This document shows, piece after piece, positions 43,805 to 52,340 of a stretch of DNA of 64,000 nucleotides (positions are counted from its first letter, which is position 1; every line of letters begins with the position of its first letter). Below the pieces are notes generated by a model, which was not told where the DNA came from, made no database searches, and saw only the letters and a list, made by a program, of their open reading frames with translations. The translations under genes were made by a program, and so were the position numbers. This DNA is from an uncultured Lachnospiraceae bacterium (GTDB lineage: Bacteria; Bacillota; Clostridia; Lachnospirales; Lachnospiraceae). The stretch is from positions 62,001 through 126,000 of the forward strand of contig CAJUHH010000002.1 of NCBI GenBank assembly GCA_910585965.1, read 5' to 3'.

Positions 43805-44785
43805 ATGCCGGTTAGAATACACAATTTTTTAGGCCGCCTGGGATGGAATGCAAGAAAGTATTTTCCCATGCTGTCCAGCGAAAGTTATTTGAAACTACAG
43901 TTTGTGACAAGAAGAAAATTACAGAAGAATTATATAGACTATTTTATGCAAGCGAAGGAGGCACCCCAGCCTTTGGTGGTGAACCTGGAAACGATCAACC
44001 GCTGCAACAGCACTTGTGAGTTCTGCACGGCGAATAAAAATGCGGAAAAACGTCCTTATAAAAGGATGGAGGACGAGCTTTTTTACAGCATTATCGACCA
44101 GCTGGCGGATTGGAATTATAAGGGACATTTGACGATGTACGGTAATAATGAGCCATGGCTGGATACCCGTATTGTGGAATTCCATAAATATGCCAGGGAA
44201 AAGCTTCCGGAAGCATTTATATTTATGTCAACCAACGGCCTTCTTCTGGATGTGGCGAAAGTGAAGGCAGTAGTGCCCTATGTAAACCAGCTGATTATTA
44301 ATAATTACTGTCTGGATATGAAACTGCATAAAAATATTCAAGTGATTTATAAATATATTTTGGATCATCCCGATGAATTCAAAGATGTAGACATACTGAT
44401 CCAGATGCGGTATTTGAAGGAAGTGCTGACGAACCGTGCGGGCAGCGCACCGAACAAGCAGACGACGGGGAAAATCATAAAAGAAACCTGTTTGATGCCG
44501 TATACGGATATGTGGATTATGCCGAACGGGAAATTGGGAATTTGCTGCTGCGACAACTTTGAAGTGACGGATCTGGCGGATCTGCACGAAACACCCCTGA
44601 AAGAAGGGTGGAACAGTAAAAAGTATCGTATCTTGCGGGAAGCGATTCAGACGGGACGGCAGAATTATCCGTTCTGCAAGCATTGCGACTTTATTGATGC
44701 CGGGCTTCGCATGGATGCGGTGGATGATGTGCTGAAAAACCGGGGAGCAGCCCATGGGGCGAGACAGTCCATGTTTAAAAAATAA
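43805..44785 (+). CDS. Radical SAM protein with SPASM-type C-terminus
   Basis: 326 aa, start after AAAGGAGG. NLETINRCNSTCEFCTANK has the CxxxCxxC [4Fe-4S]/SAM motif (near residues 66-73). The C-terminal part has KETCLMPYTDMWIMPNGKLGICCCDN and CKHCD, the cysteine set of a SPASM-like auxiliary cluster. Such proteins in glycan loci may modify sugars or peptides by radical chemistry; no peptide substrate gene is nearby. Monocistronic, bounded by the toxin remnant and a strong terminator. Confidence 0.88.
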   Translation: MPVRIHNFLGRLGWNARKYFPMLSSESYLKLQFVTRRKLQKNYIDYFMQAKEAPQPLVVNLETINRCNSTCEFCTANKNAEKRPYKRMEDELFYSIIDQLADWNYKGHLTMYGNNEPWLDTRIVEFHKYAREKLPEAFIFMSTNGLLLDVAKVKAVVPYVNQLIINNYCLDMKLHKNIQVIYKYILDHPDEFKDVDILIQMRYLKEVLTNRAGSAPNKQTTGKIIKETCLMPYTDMWIMPNGKLGICCCDNFEVTDLADLHETPLKEGWNSKKYRILREAIQTGRQNYPFCKHCDFIDAGLRMDAVDDVLKNRGAAHGARQSMFKK

Positions 44786-44797
44786 ATACGAGGAAAT

Positions 44798-44839
44798 GAA
44801 AAATATGCCATTTTCCATGCAGGAAACGGCATATTTTTC
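44798..44839. terminator. Strong bidirectional terminator
   Basis: GAAAAATATGCC / GGCATATTTTTC outer stem with an inner TTTCC/GGAAA stem. Serves the radical SAM gene on the plus strand and the FAD protein gene on the minus strand. Confidence 0.82.
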
Positions 44840-44853
44840 ATATATCTATTTCT

Positions 44854-46449
44854 TTATTCCATTTCATTAGCAGACGCTTCTTCGTGGTATTCTTTTTCTG
44901 TATTGACGCTCCAGATATTGCTTCTGTCACGGATTCCGTTTTTGATATTTTTTACGGCTTCAAAAGAAGTACACATGGAATGGTCAATATTATTATACCG
45001 ATGCTGGCCGTTGCGGCCGACGCAGTATAGGTTGTCGATGGTATCCAGATACTCGATCAGCTGATCCATGTATTTATAGGTGTCGAAGTAGGCCGGATAG
45101 GCTTTTTTCACCCGCTCCGAATGGGTGTCGAGCACGTCGGAAGCGCTGTCGATCAGCCCCATTTTTACCATTTCGTGCAGGGCGAATTTGGTGAATTTCT
45201 CATCGGACATATTCCAGTATTTGTCTCCTTCGTTGCAGAAATATTCCAGGCCGACCCACACGGTATGTTTCAGGTCTTTGATCATGTAAGGGGACCAGTT
45301 GTTATAGATCTGCAGCCTTCCCAGCTTGACGGTTTTATCGTGGACATAGATCCAGCAGTCGGGAACAATGTTGCCCACCGTTTTCATTTTGGTTTTATTT
45401 TTCAGGTTCAGCTTCGGCACCAGCACGCCGAGCGTGCGGTAATCCCGGTAAGGAAGGCCGGCCGCGATTTTGGCTGCTCTTTTCGGCACGTTGTTCATGC
45501 CGCCGACCAGATCCCTGACGGGCATGGAGGAAATGAAAATATCCCCTTCCATGGTAGAGGTAACGCCGTCATGCTCGTAAGTGAGGGAAACAATATGATT
45601 GTTTTCATCCTTGGTAAAGCCGATGACTTTGCTGTTGGTCAGTATTTTGCCGCCCAATTTGGTGATTTCTTCCGCAGTCACTTCCCAGAGCTGGCCCGGG
45701 CCCAGTTTCGGGTATTTGAACTGTTCGATCAGGGAAGTCTCCACTTTCCGATTTTTCTTATTCGGCAGAAGTTTGGCGAGCATATCCTTAATAATGGCAA
45801 AAATAGATAATCCCTTTGCCCTCTGCGCGCCCCAGTCCGGGGCGATTTCGCTGGGATGGCGTCCCCAGAGGTTTTCGGTATAATTTTCAAAAAACATGGA
45901 GTAAAGCTTCTGGCCGAATCGGTTGATATAAAAATCTTCCAGCGATTTCTCTTTCCTTTTATGAACCAGTGTCTTCAGGTAGCTGAAAAAAACATGGATC
46001 GTGGTCAGCAGACCCATGTCCTTGAGCGTTTCGAATTTCAGGGAAATCGGGTAATCGAAAAACTTCTTTTTAAAATAAATACGGGATACCCGGTTCCTGT
46101 TCAGCATGACCCTGTCTTCCTTCTGGGGGTTAGGCCCTCCGGCGGCCAGGGGCATTTTCCGGTGCAGGAGAATATCGTCGTAAGTGGGGGAACCTTGTTC
46201 CGGGAGCATTTTATCCCACCATTCATTGACTTCGGGAACTTTGGAGAAGAAGCGGTGCCCGCCCATATCCATGCGGTTGCCGTTATGGTTTACCGTCTTG
46301 GATATGCCGCCCATGGCTTCGCTTTCCTCGAATACGATTACTTCATAGTTATTGTCCACGTCCGGGCTTCCGGGCTGTCGGTTAGTTAATAATTCATAAG
46401 CGGCGGTAAGCCCGGCGGGGCCTGCGCCTATGACAAGCACTTTTCTCAT
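44854..46449 (-). CDS. FAD-dependent amine oxidase/UGM-like protein
   Basis: 531 aa from ATG 46449 (AGAGG upstream). KVLVIGAGPAGLTAAYEL FAD motif, then EAMGGISKTV and DMGGHRFFSK, as in UDP-galactopyranose mutase-like and carotenoid-desaturase-like proteins of polysaccharide clusters. ENYTENLWGRHPSEIAPDWG and the C-terminal GRNGQHRYNNIDHSM match this large, uncharacterised glycan-locus group. Substrate unknown; a redox-neutral sugar ring rearrangement is one option. Transcribed alone from a promoter that shares a palindrome with the divergent operon. Confidence 0.82.
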   Translation of the reverse strand: MRKVLVIGAGPAGLTAAYELLTNRQPGSPDVDNNYEVIVFEESEAMGGISKTVNHNGNRMDMGGHRFFSKVPEVNEWWDKMLPEQGSPTYDDILLHRKMPLAAGGPNPQKEDRVMLNRNRVSRIYFKKKFFDYPISLKFETLKDMGLLTTIHVFFSYLKTLVHKRKEKSLEDFYINRFGQKLYSMFFENYTENLWGRHPSEIAPDWGAQRAKGLSIFAIIKDMLAKLLPNKKNRKVETSLIEQFKYPKLGPGQLWEVTAEEITKLGGKILTNSKVIGFTKDENNHIVSLTYEHDGVTSTMEGDIFISSMPVRDLVGGMNNVPKRAAKIAAGLPYRDYRTLGVLVPKLNLKNKTKMKTVGNIVPDCWIYVHDKTVKLGRLQIYNNWSPYMIKDLKHTVWVGLEYFCNEGDKYWNMSDEKFTKFALHEMVKMGLIDSASDVLDTHSERVKKAYPAYFDTYKYMDQLIEYLDTIDNLYCVGRNGQHRYNNIDHSMCTSFEAVKNIKNGIRDRSNIWSVNTEKEYHEEASANEME

Positions 46450-46506
46450 TGAATAAATTCCTCTCAACTGTTGTATTAGACATAGCTTTTGCGCATAACT
46501 ATTGTT

Positions 46507-46535
46507 ATTTTAACATGGAATTATTGGATTGTCCA
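46507..46535 (-). promoter_or_regulatory. Minus-strand promoter of the FAD protein gene
   Basis: -35 TGGACA (46530-46535 read on the minus strand), 17-nt spacer, -10 TAAAAT (46507-46512). Its -35 is one half of the palindrome TGTCCATGGACA. Confidence 0.6.
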
Positions 46536-46564
46536 TGGACAGATAAAGGGAATTGGGGTAAACT
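46536..46564 (+). promoter_or_regulatory. Plus-strand promoter of the DUF6077-type operon
   Basis: -35 TGGACA (46536-46541), 17-nt spacer, -10 TAAACT (46559-46564). Back to back with the minus-strand promoter; the two -35 boxes abut and form the 12-bp palindrome at 46530-46541. Confidence 0.55.
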
Positions 46565-46591
46565 ATAAAAAACCACAGAAGGAGAAAAGAA

Positions 46592-47710
46592 ATGACGATA
46601 TTAACAATTCCCGGCCTGGTTTTATGGCTGTTTATTATTCCGTTCTGCATCGGCCTGATCCCGATGCCCTGGATTTCCGAGAAGGACAGGAATGCGGGGG
46701 TGGCTTTGATTGCCGGATATCTGGTTATGCTGCCTCTTTGCTGGCTGGTGACGGTTCCTTGTATTCTGTTCGTACAGTACGACAGCTTCCTGGTCATGAC
46801 AAGATGGTTTACCGTGCTTTTGGCAGCAGCAGCGGTCATTGGGATCGGGATCTGCATATGGACGGTGAGAAGAGGGGAGAAAATATTTTGTCGGCCAACG
46901 GGTATAATGGAAATGACGTGGGGGGAGCGGCTTGGCTGGCTTGTGTTTTTCGCCCTGGCTGCCTGGCAGTTGTACAAAGCGTTTACGATGGCATCTTTTG
47001 ACGGGGACGATGCGGAGTATGTAGCGCAGTCGCTGGTGACGGTCCAGAGCAATACGATGTACCGCATTCTTCCGTATACAGGCGGCACGACTTCTTTGGA
47101 TATCAGGCATTCCCTGGCAGTGCTGCCCATATGGATCGCATATATCGGAAGAATGACAGGGATGCATACAACGGTCCTGGCTCACAGCGCCCTTCCTTTC
47201 GTGTGGATTCCATTGACCTATCTTGTGTTCTATGAGATCGGGAAACATTTGTTCCGAAGGAAGGCGGAGAAGAGCCGCGGAGGGCTGTCGCTGTTTATGG
47301 TGTTCATCGCGCTTTTTCAAATGTTCGGGAATGTATCCATTTATACAAACGAGACCTTTTTCCTTACGCGGACATGGCAGGGAAAGGCGGTAGCGGCAAG
47401 TTTTGTTGTCCCTGTTACGATATGGCTGCTGTTATGGATTTTTGACGAGGAGAACGGACAGAACCCGAAAGAAAAAAAGAGAAGGCGGAAAAAGGAGCCG
47501 ACGGCGGCACTGTGGGCGCTTCTCGCGCTGGCGAATATGACGGCGGGTGTCTGTACCTCCATGGTAGTTTTCCTCAATGTAGTGCTGATCGGCGCGGCGG
47601 CATTCTGGCTGATGGTTGTGGAAAGAAAGTTCAGCATTCTTATAAAAGCGGGGTGTATATGTATTCCAAACGGAATTTATATGCTTTTGTATTTATTCCT
47701 GCATGCGTAA
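46592..47710 (+). CDS. DUF6077-like multi-spanning protein (N-terminal part of family)
   Basis: 372 aa, about nine helices. MASFDGDDAEYVAQSLVT after helix four is an acidic outer-loop motif of the DUF6077 family, and WQGKAVAASFVVP is also typical. It ends after CIPNGIYMLLYLFLHA, shorter than members that continue with more helices and a soluble tail. The next gene carries just such a continuation (TYYRVLWLVPM...), so one ancestral protein may now be made as two chains. Good RBS (AGAAGGAG). Probable GT-C-like sugar transferase; function inferred. Confidence 0.68.
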   Translation: MTILTIPGLVLWLFIIPFCIGLIPMPWISEKDRNAGVALIAGYLVMLPLCWLVTVPCILFVQYDSFLVMTRWFTVLLAAAAVIGIGICIWTVRRGEKIFCRPTGIMEMTWGERLGWLVFFALAAWQLYKAFTMASFDGDDAEYVAQSLVTVQSNTMYRILPYTGGTTSLDIRHSLAVLPIWIAYIGRMTGMHTTVLAHSALPFVWIPLTYLVFYEIGKHLFRRKAEKSRGGLSLFMVFIALFQMFGNVSIYTNETFFLTRTWQGKAVAASFVVPVTIWLLLWIFDEENGQNPKEKKRRRKKEPTAALWALLALANMTAGVCTSMVVFLNVVLIGAAAFWLMVVERKFSILIKAGCICIPNGIYMLLYLFLHA

Positions 47711-47747
47711 ATAGGATGATTTGTTCTTTAAGCGGAGGAAATAAGAT

Positions 47748-48566
47748 ATGTACGGAATTTTTATGGAAAGTGTGGTAATTTTCAAAAACTATGCCGGAGG
47801 GAAATATCTGGTGGTATTGTTTTTGCTCGCCCTTGTGTGGCTTTTGATTATGGAAAAAAATAAAAGGCGGCGGGCGCTGTTCGTTTATATGCCATTGAGT
47901 TTGCTGCTGCTCTTCTTTTTCCCTATTTTCCGAAAGGTGTTCGTCCGATTGATGGGCGGGGAGGGAGATACTTACTACCGGGTATTGTGGCTGGTTCCCA
48001 TGGGAATAATTGTTGCCTATGGCGGCGTAAGCCTGGCGGGGTACCTCTATGAAAAATGGGGGGCGTGGGCCGGAGGAATCGCCTGTGCAGCCGCTGCGGC
48101 CGCCATTGTGCTGGGAGGGAAATATGTGTATGCCAGCCAGTATATGTCCAAGGCACAGAACCCGTACCATCTGCCCCAGACAGTCGTCGATATCTGTGAC
48201 CTGATAGCGCCGGCAGAGGGGGAAGAGCGGATCTGGGCGGTATTTCCGACGGATTTGGTTTATTTTGTCCGGCAGTACGATACGGATATCCAGCTTCTCT
48301 ATGGAAGGGAGATGGTGGAACCGAAGTGGCAGTATGCGGAGCCGGTGCATACGGTGATGAACCATCCGACGACGATCGATATCGGGGAGCTTGTGAAATT
48401 GACAAGGGAGCGTTACTGCACGTATATCGTGCTGCCCAATATAGAAAGCAAAGGGGTGACGGAAGCGCCGGAGAACTTCGGCCTGGAGCTGGTTGATACG
48501 GTGGACGGATATCCGGTTTATTATGATCCGGTGGCAGAGGAAATCATAAGGGAAACATTTCAATAG
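47748..48566 (+). CDS. Membrane protein, probable second half of a DUF6077-like enzyme
   Basis: 272 aa with four helices to about residue 125 (GGKYLVVLFLLALVW..., YRVLWLVPMGIIVAYGG) and then an extracytoplasmic domain (IWAVFPTDLVYFVRQYDTDI...). It has its own GGAGG site and an in-frame stop just upstream, so it is not a simple frameshift of the preceding gene. Found 37 bp after it and 8 bp before an MBOAT gene. By itself no family is recognised; paired with the previous gene it resembles a complete GT-C protein. Confidence 0.6.
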   Translation: MYGIFMESVVIFKNYAGGKYLVVLFLLALVWLLIMEKNKRRRALFVYMPLSLLLLFFFPIFRKVFVRLMGGEGDTYYRVLWLVPMGIIVAYGGVSLAGYLYEKWGAWAGGIACAAAAAAIVLGGKYVYASQYMSKAQNPYHLPQTVVDICDLIAPAEGEERIWAVFPTDLVYFVRQYDTDIQLLYGREMVEPKWQYAEPVHTVMNHPTTIDIGELVKLTRERYCTYIVLPNIESKGVTEAPENFGLELVDTVDGYPVYYDPVAEEIIRETFQ

Positions 48567-48574
48567 GTGCTGTT

Positions 48575-50089
48575 ATGTTATTTCAATCGTATGTTTTTGT
48601 ATTTCTATTTTTGCCGGTGGCTCTTGGCGGATATTATCTGGCGGGCAGGACCGGGGACAGGGCGGCGAAGCTTTGGCTGGCGGCAATGTCTTTCTGGTTT
48701 TATGGCAGTTTCCGGCTGGAATATCTGTTCCTTCTGGCGGCCAGCGTGCTGCTGAATTATGGAATCGCGCGGGGGATCAGAAGGAAGGCGGAAGCGGGCG
48801 GCCGGGCAGGAGGGCTTTTGGCAGCCGGGATTGCGGCAAACCTTGCCGTCCTTGTTTATTTTAAATATATGGATTTTTTTATAGAGAATTGGAACCATGC
48901 CAGCGGCATGGGACTGCCTCTGCTCCATGTGGCGCTGCCCGTGGGCATCAGCTTTTTTACCTTCCAGCAGATCTCTTATCTGACGGATTGCTATAAAGGA
49001 GAAATCGAAGGGAGCAGTTTCCTTGACTATATGCTTTCCATTGTATACTTTCCGAAACTGGTGGAGGGGCCTCTTGTGATGTATGCCGAATGGGGATCCG
49101 AGCTTGCAGCGGCAGGGAAAAAGAGGTTCGATGCGGAAAAGCTGATGAGAGGGATCTGCCTGTTCGTGATGGGGATGATGAAAAAGGTCATACTGGCGGA
49201 TACGTTCGGGGGAGCGGTGGATTACGGCTATTCCAACCTGGAAATCATGCATGGCTGGGATGCCCTTTTGCTCGTAGTTTTTTATGCCTTGCAGCTTTAT
49301 TTTGATTTCAGCGGTTACTGCGATATGGCTCTTGGGGTGAGCCGGATGTTCGGCATAGAGCTTCCGATCAATTTTAATTCCCCTTACCAGGCGGGGAATA
49401 TTATTGACTTCTGGAAACGGTGGCATATGACGTTGAACCGTTTTTTTACGAAATATATTTATATCCCTCTCGGGGGCAACCGAAGGGGCAGGGGAAGGAT
49501 GTACGGCAACCTCTTGGTAGTTTTTTTGGTCAGCGGGATATGGCATGGGGCCGGATGGAATTTTATCCTTTGGGGGATGCTCCATGGCATATTGTATGTC
49601 CTGACGAGGATGTGGATGAGCCGAAAGAGGGCGGCTTCGAAAGAAAAATCCGAAAGGGATTCTCAGAGGGGATTCCGAAGGGGAAAGATCCTGAGAGCCG
49701 TTTCCGTTTTCCTTACCTTCTGCTATACGGCATTCGCCTGGGTATATTTTAGGGCGGACAGCGTGGCTCAGGGGAACCGGCTGCTTTCGATATTGTTTTC
49801 CGGGGATTTCGCCAGGGTGAACAGGAATTTGGCGGGGTATTTTAACCTGGATGAATTCTGGTATATTTTGAAGGTTCTGCGGCTGGATGGATGGGAATAC
49901 GGGCATTATATACTGATGGGGTTGATTACGGCATTTTCCCTGCTGCTTGTGTTTTTTGGGAAAAATGCGGTACAAATGGCGGACAAGATCAAACCGAAGC
50001 CCTGGACGGCAGTATTGTTCGCCGGGGCGATGCTCTGGTGCGTGCTTGCTTTTTCCCAGGTCAGCACGTTTCTGTATTTTAATTTTTAG
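48575..50089 (+). CDS. MBOAT O-acyltransferase, AlgI-like (copy 3)
   Basis: 504 aa, about eleven helices. PVGISFFTFQQISYLTDCYKG, FSGYCDMALGVSRMFG, FWKRWHMTLNRFFTKYIYIPLGG and GIWHGAGWNFILWGMLHG carry the family's arginine/histidine motifs, so it should be active. Closest in type to copy 1. Begins 8 bp after the preceding gene and leads into an SGNH gene, giving a third MBOAT/SGNH pair. A basic loop (about 345-370, KRAASKEKSERDSQR) is an unusual insertion before the final helices. Confidence 0.93.
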   Translation: MLFQSYVFVFLFLPVALGGYYLAGRTGDRAAKLWLAAMSFWFYGSFRLEYLFLLAASVLLNYGIARGIRRKAEAGGRAGGLLAAGIAANLAVLVYFKYMDFFIENWNHASGMGLPLLHVALPVGISFFTFQQISYLTDCYKGEIEGSSFLDYMLSIVYFPKLVEGPLVMYAEWGSELAAAGKKRFDAEKLMRGICLFVMGMMKKVILADTFGGAVDYGYSNLEIMHGWDALLLVVFYALQLYFDFSGYCDMALGVSRMFGIELPINFNSPYQAGNIIDFWKRWHMTLNRFFTKYIYIPLGGNRRGRGRMYGNLLVVFLVSGIWHGAGWNFILWGMLHGILYVLTRMWMSRKRAASKEKSERDSQRGFRRGKILRAVSVFLTFCYTAFAWVYFRADSVAQGNRLLSILFSGDFARVNRNLAGYFNLDEFWYILKVLRLDGWEYGHYILMGLITAFSLLLVFFGKNAVQMADKIKPKPWTAVLFAGAMLWCVLAFSQVSTFLYFNF

Positions 50090-50090
50090 A

Positions 50091-50202
50091 GAAATGGGGC
50101 GAAGATTGAAAATGAAAAATTTTCAATCCCAAGTTTGTGTCTGCGCGGCATCCACAAACTTGATATGCGCAAAAAAGCCGCGCAGAAATGGGGCAAGATT
50201 GA
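50091..50202 (+). repeat. Structured leader between duplicated junction sequences
   Basis: Direct repeats of GAAATGGGGC(G)AAGATTGA at 50091-50109 and 50185-50202 enclose three stems: GATTGAAAAT/ATTTTCAATC (50104-50113/50119-50128), CAAGTTTGTG/CACAAACTTG (50130-50139/50153-50162) and TCTGCGCGGC/GCCGCGCAGA (50140-50149/50177-50186). The last two cannot form together because each uses the other's loop or flank. Sits between the MBOAT stop and the SGNH start. Confidence 0.6.
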
Positions 50203-51251
50203 TGAAGCAATATAAGAGATGGCTGGCCGTCTTTGGCGGCTGTTTTCTGGCGGCGGCAGCGGCGGTCATGCTGCTGACTGCGTATATCGATCCTTTTTTC
50301 CAATACCATGCCCCCCTGGAAAATTTTCCTTATGTGGTGGATAACCAGGTGAACCAGAATCCCGGCATGGCAAAGCATATGGAGTATGACAGCGTGATTT
50401 TAGGTTCTTCCATGACCGTGAATTTCAATACGGACTGGTTTGGGGAGCTGATGGGGTTAAAAACTTTGAAGCTGAGCTACAGCGGGGCGTTTCCGAAGGA
50501 CCAGGCGAATATTATGGATATCATATTCCAGGACGGGCGCAGAGTGGATGCGGTATTTCTTGGAATCGATGTGATTACTTACAGCGGCGGGGTGGAAGAG
50601 ACGAAATATCCGATTCCAGAATATTTATATAACGACCATGTTTGGGATGATGTGCCTTATTTGCTGAACAAGGACGTGGTGCTGCAATATATCATGAGGC
50701 CGCTGGCCGACCCGGATAAAACGGATCTGGCGACGGTGTATGCGAGCTGGTGGACGGAGGAGTATTACAATAAACAATGGGTCATGCATAATTATGTGCC
50801 GGCGGAACCGGCAGAAGAGGAGGCCGACCCGGAGAAATTCACGGAACATATCCGGGCGAACATGGATGCCAATATATGCCCTTATATCGAGGCGAACCCG
50901 GATACGGAATTCTATGTATTTTATCCGCCCTACAGCATTCTGTACTGGAACGACGTGCTTTTGGAGAAGCAGCTGGATGCCGTGCTGCGGGAATATGAAT
51001 ACATTTCGGAGAGGCTGTTTTCTTATGACAATGTAAAAGTCTTCTTTTTCCCCAACCAGGAGTGGATCATATGCGACCTGGACCGTTATGCGGATTACAG
51101 CCATTACCATCCAGACATTAACCGTTATATGACCGAATGCTTTGCGGACGGAGAATGCGCGGTGACGGAGGAAAACTTGGAGGAGGAGCTGGAGAAAATG
51201 AGGAAAATCGTGGAAGAATACGATTTTGAAGAACTGTTTTCCACCAGGTAA
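50202..51251 (+). CDS. DltD/SGNH-like extracytoplasmic protein (MBOAT partner 3)
   Basis: 349 aa from ATG 50202 (weak GGGGC site). N-terminal anchor (about 8-30), then SVILGSSMTVNFNTDWF with the nucleophile-type serine, FLGIDVITYSGG, and YADYSHYHPDINRYM with the D..H pair. Resembles SGNH partners that work with AlgI-type MBOATs. Expressed from the MBOAT copy 3 operon behind the structured leader. Ends 1 bp from the convergent SGNH gene. Biochemical role (acyl transfer or removal) is inferred from pairing. Confidence 0.82.
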   Translation: MKQYKRWLAVFGGCFLAAAAAVMLLTAYIDPFFQYHAPLENFPYVVDNQVNQNPGMAKHMEYDSVILGSSMTVNFNTDWFGELMGLKTLKLSYSGAFPKDQANIMDIIFQDGRRVDAVFLGIDVITYSGGVEETKYPIPEYLYNDHVWDDVPYLLNKDVVLQYIMRPLADPDKTDLATVYASWWTEEYYNKQWVMHNYVPAEPAEEEADPEKFTEHIRANMDANICPYIEANPDTEFYVFYPPYSILYWNDVLLEKQLDAVLREYEYISERLFSYDNVKVFFFPNQEWIICDLDRYADYSHYHPDINRYMTECFADGECAVTEENLEEELEKMRKIVEEYDFEELFSTR

Positions 51252-51252
51252 G

Positions 51253-52239
51253 TCATCGCACGGAAGTACGGCCGGTATTGATGAATTCGGCGAGGCGGTC
51301 TGCCATAATCTGTCTTCCGGCATCGTTTAAATGGATGTTGTCGACCATGTAATCGCGGTAATTGTCTTCGTTAATGGTTCCATAGAAGTTATCGATAATG
51401 GATACGCCGCAGGAAATGGATACATCGATTTCTTTGAGCAGATAATGGGGGAGTGCGCCGTTTCCCAGGTCCGTGCTGCCTCCGTTCTGGAAGTTGCCGT
51501 CTGCATCGATGGCCTGGGCGAAGGTGTGGGACATTACTACGATCCGAATATAGGGATAGGTGTTCTGTATGGTCTCGATGGCAGTGCGCAGCCCGCCGGT
51601 ATAGGCGCTGATCTCGTAAGGATCGTTGGGATTGTCGGAAGGAATGCCTGCCAGATAATCCGTGCTGTCATAGACGATGGCGATCATATCTACTTTGCTG
51701 TAATCGATGGATTTTAAAGTATTTACCGTTTCCATATAGACAGGATCCGATTCTCCGGAGGCTGCCGTCTCCATGCGGGAAAAATCCCTGCTGCAAATGC
51801 TTTGGACAACATGGGGGAGATTGAAATTATCTCTTGGGTAGGATTCGTTATAAACGGAATATTTCGTTCCGATGGTGGAATCAGGAAATCCTCCGTTATA
51901 AATGGCAGCATTGGTTTTGGAAGAGAGCAACGAAACAAACCCCTTATCGCCGGTCTCATCCGTGAGGGGGTTGTTCCCAAGGCACAGAACCGTCATCACA
52001 CCGTCATCTTCATGGCCTTCCAGCTTGGAATCGCTGAAAGGAATGATCGTATCGAGAGGCTCCACATCCCCTCCCTCTGCGATATGGTCCGGGTCAAAAT
52101 CTGATTTTGTGCCGGCATTCCATATGATTAGCTTGATTACAGCGGTAGCGGCGATGATCAGAATTAAGGCAAATAAGATAAGATGCCAGTTAAGCCGGAA
52201 CCGTTTTTTCCTTCTTTTATGATGGCTTGATTTTTTCAT
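51253..52239 (-). CDS. SGNH-fold membrane-anchored protein lacking the GDS serine
   Basis: 328 aa from ATG 52239 (GGAGG). Basic N-terminus (KKSSHHKRRKKRFR), one membrane helix (about 18-38), then an SGNH-like domain. The nucleophile block reads TVLCLGNNPLTDE instead of GDS, and the third block AIVYDSTDYLAGI instead of GxND, whereas the final DNIHLNDAG keeps Asp-His. Compared with the related lipoprotein at 31633 (FLGDSILDGYR; EYGMNDF) the catalytic serine appears lost or moved. May bind acylated glycan rather than hydrolyse it. Confidence 0.75.
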   Translation of the reverse strand: MKKSSHHKRRKKRFRLNWHLILFALILIIAATAVIKLIIWNAGTKSDFDPDHIAEGGDVEPLDTIIPFSDSKLEGHEDDGVMTVLCLGNNPLTDETGDKGFVSLLSSKTNAAIYNGGFPDSTIGTKYSVYNESYPRDNFNLPHVVQSICSRDFSRMETAASGESDPVYMETVNTLKSIDYSKVDMIAIVYDSTDYLAGIPSDNPNDPYEISAYTGGLRTAIETIQNTYPYIRIVVMSHTFAQAIDADGNFQNGGSTDLGNGALPHYLLKEIDVSISCGVSIIDNFYGTINEDNYRDYMVDNIHLNDAGRQIMADRLAEFINTGRTSVR

Positions 52240-52340
52240 AGTAAATCCTCCACGCTTTTCAGCAGATAAAACCTGCAAATACAATGAAATTTTTCGCTGT
52301 ATTTGTTATTGTACTATGATTTACTGAAAAAATCCACTGA

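Noticed and set aside
43615..43815. 66-aa open frame on the plus strand
   Set aside because: It overlaps the antisense promoter region and the radical SAM start, has no ribosome site and no recognisable protein features.
47701..47750. Frameshift joining the two DUF6077-like genes
   Set aside because: A TAA lies in the second gene's frame just before its ATG and a GGAGG precedes the ATG, so a simple recent frameshift does not explain the split.
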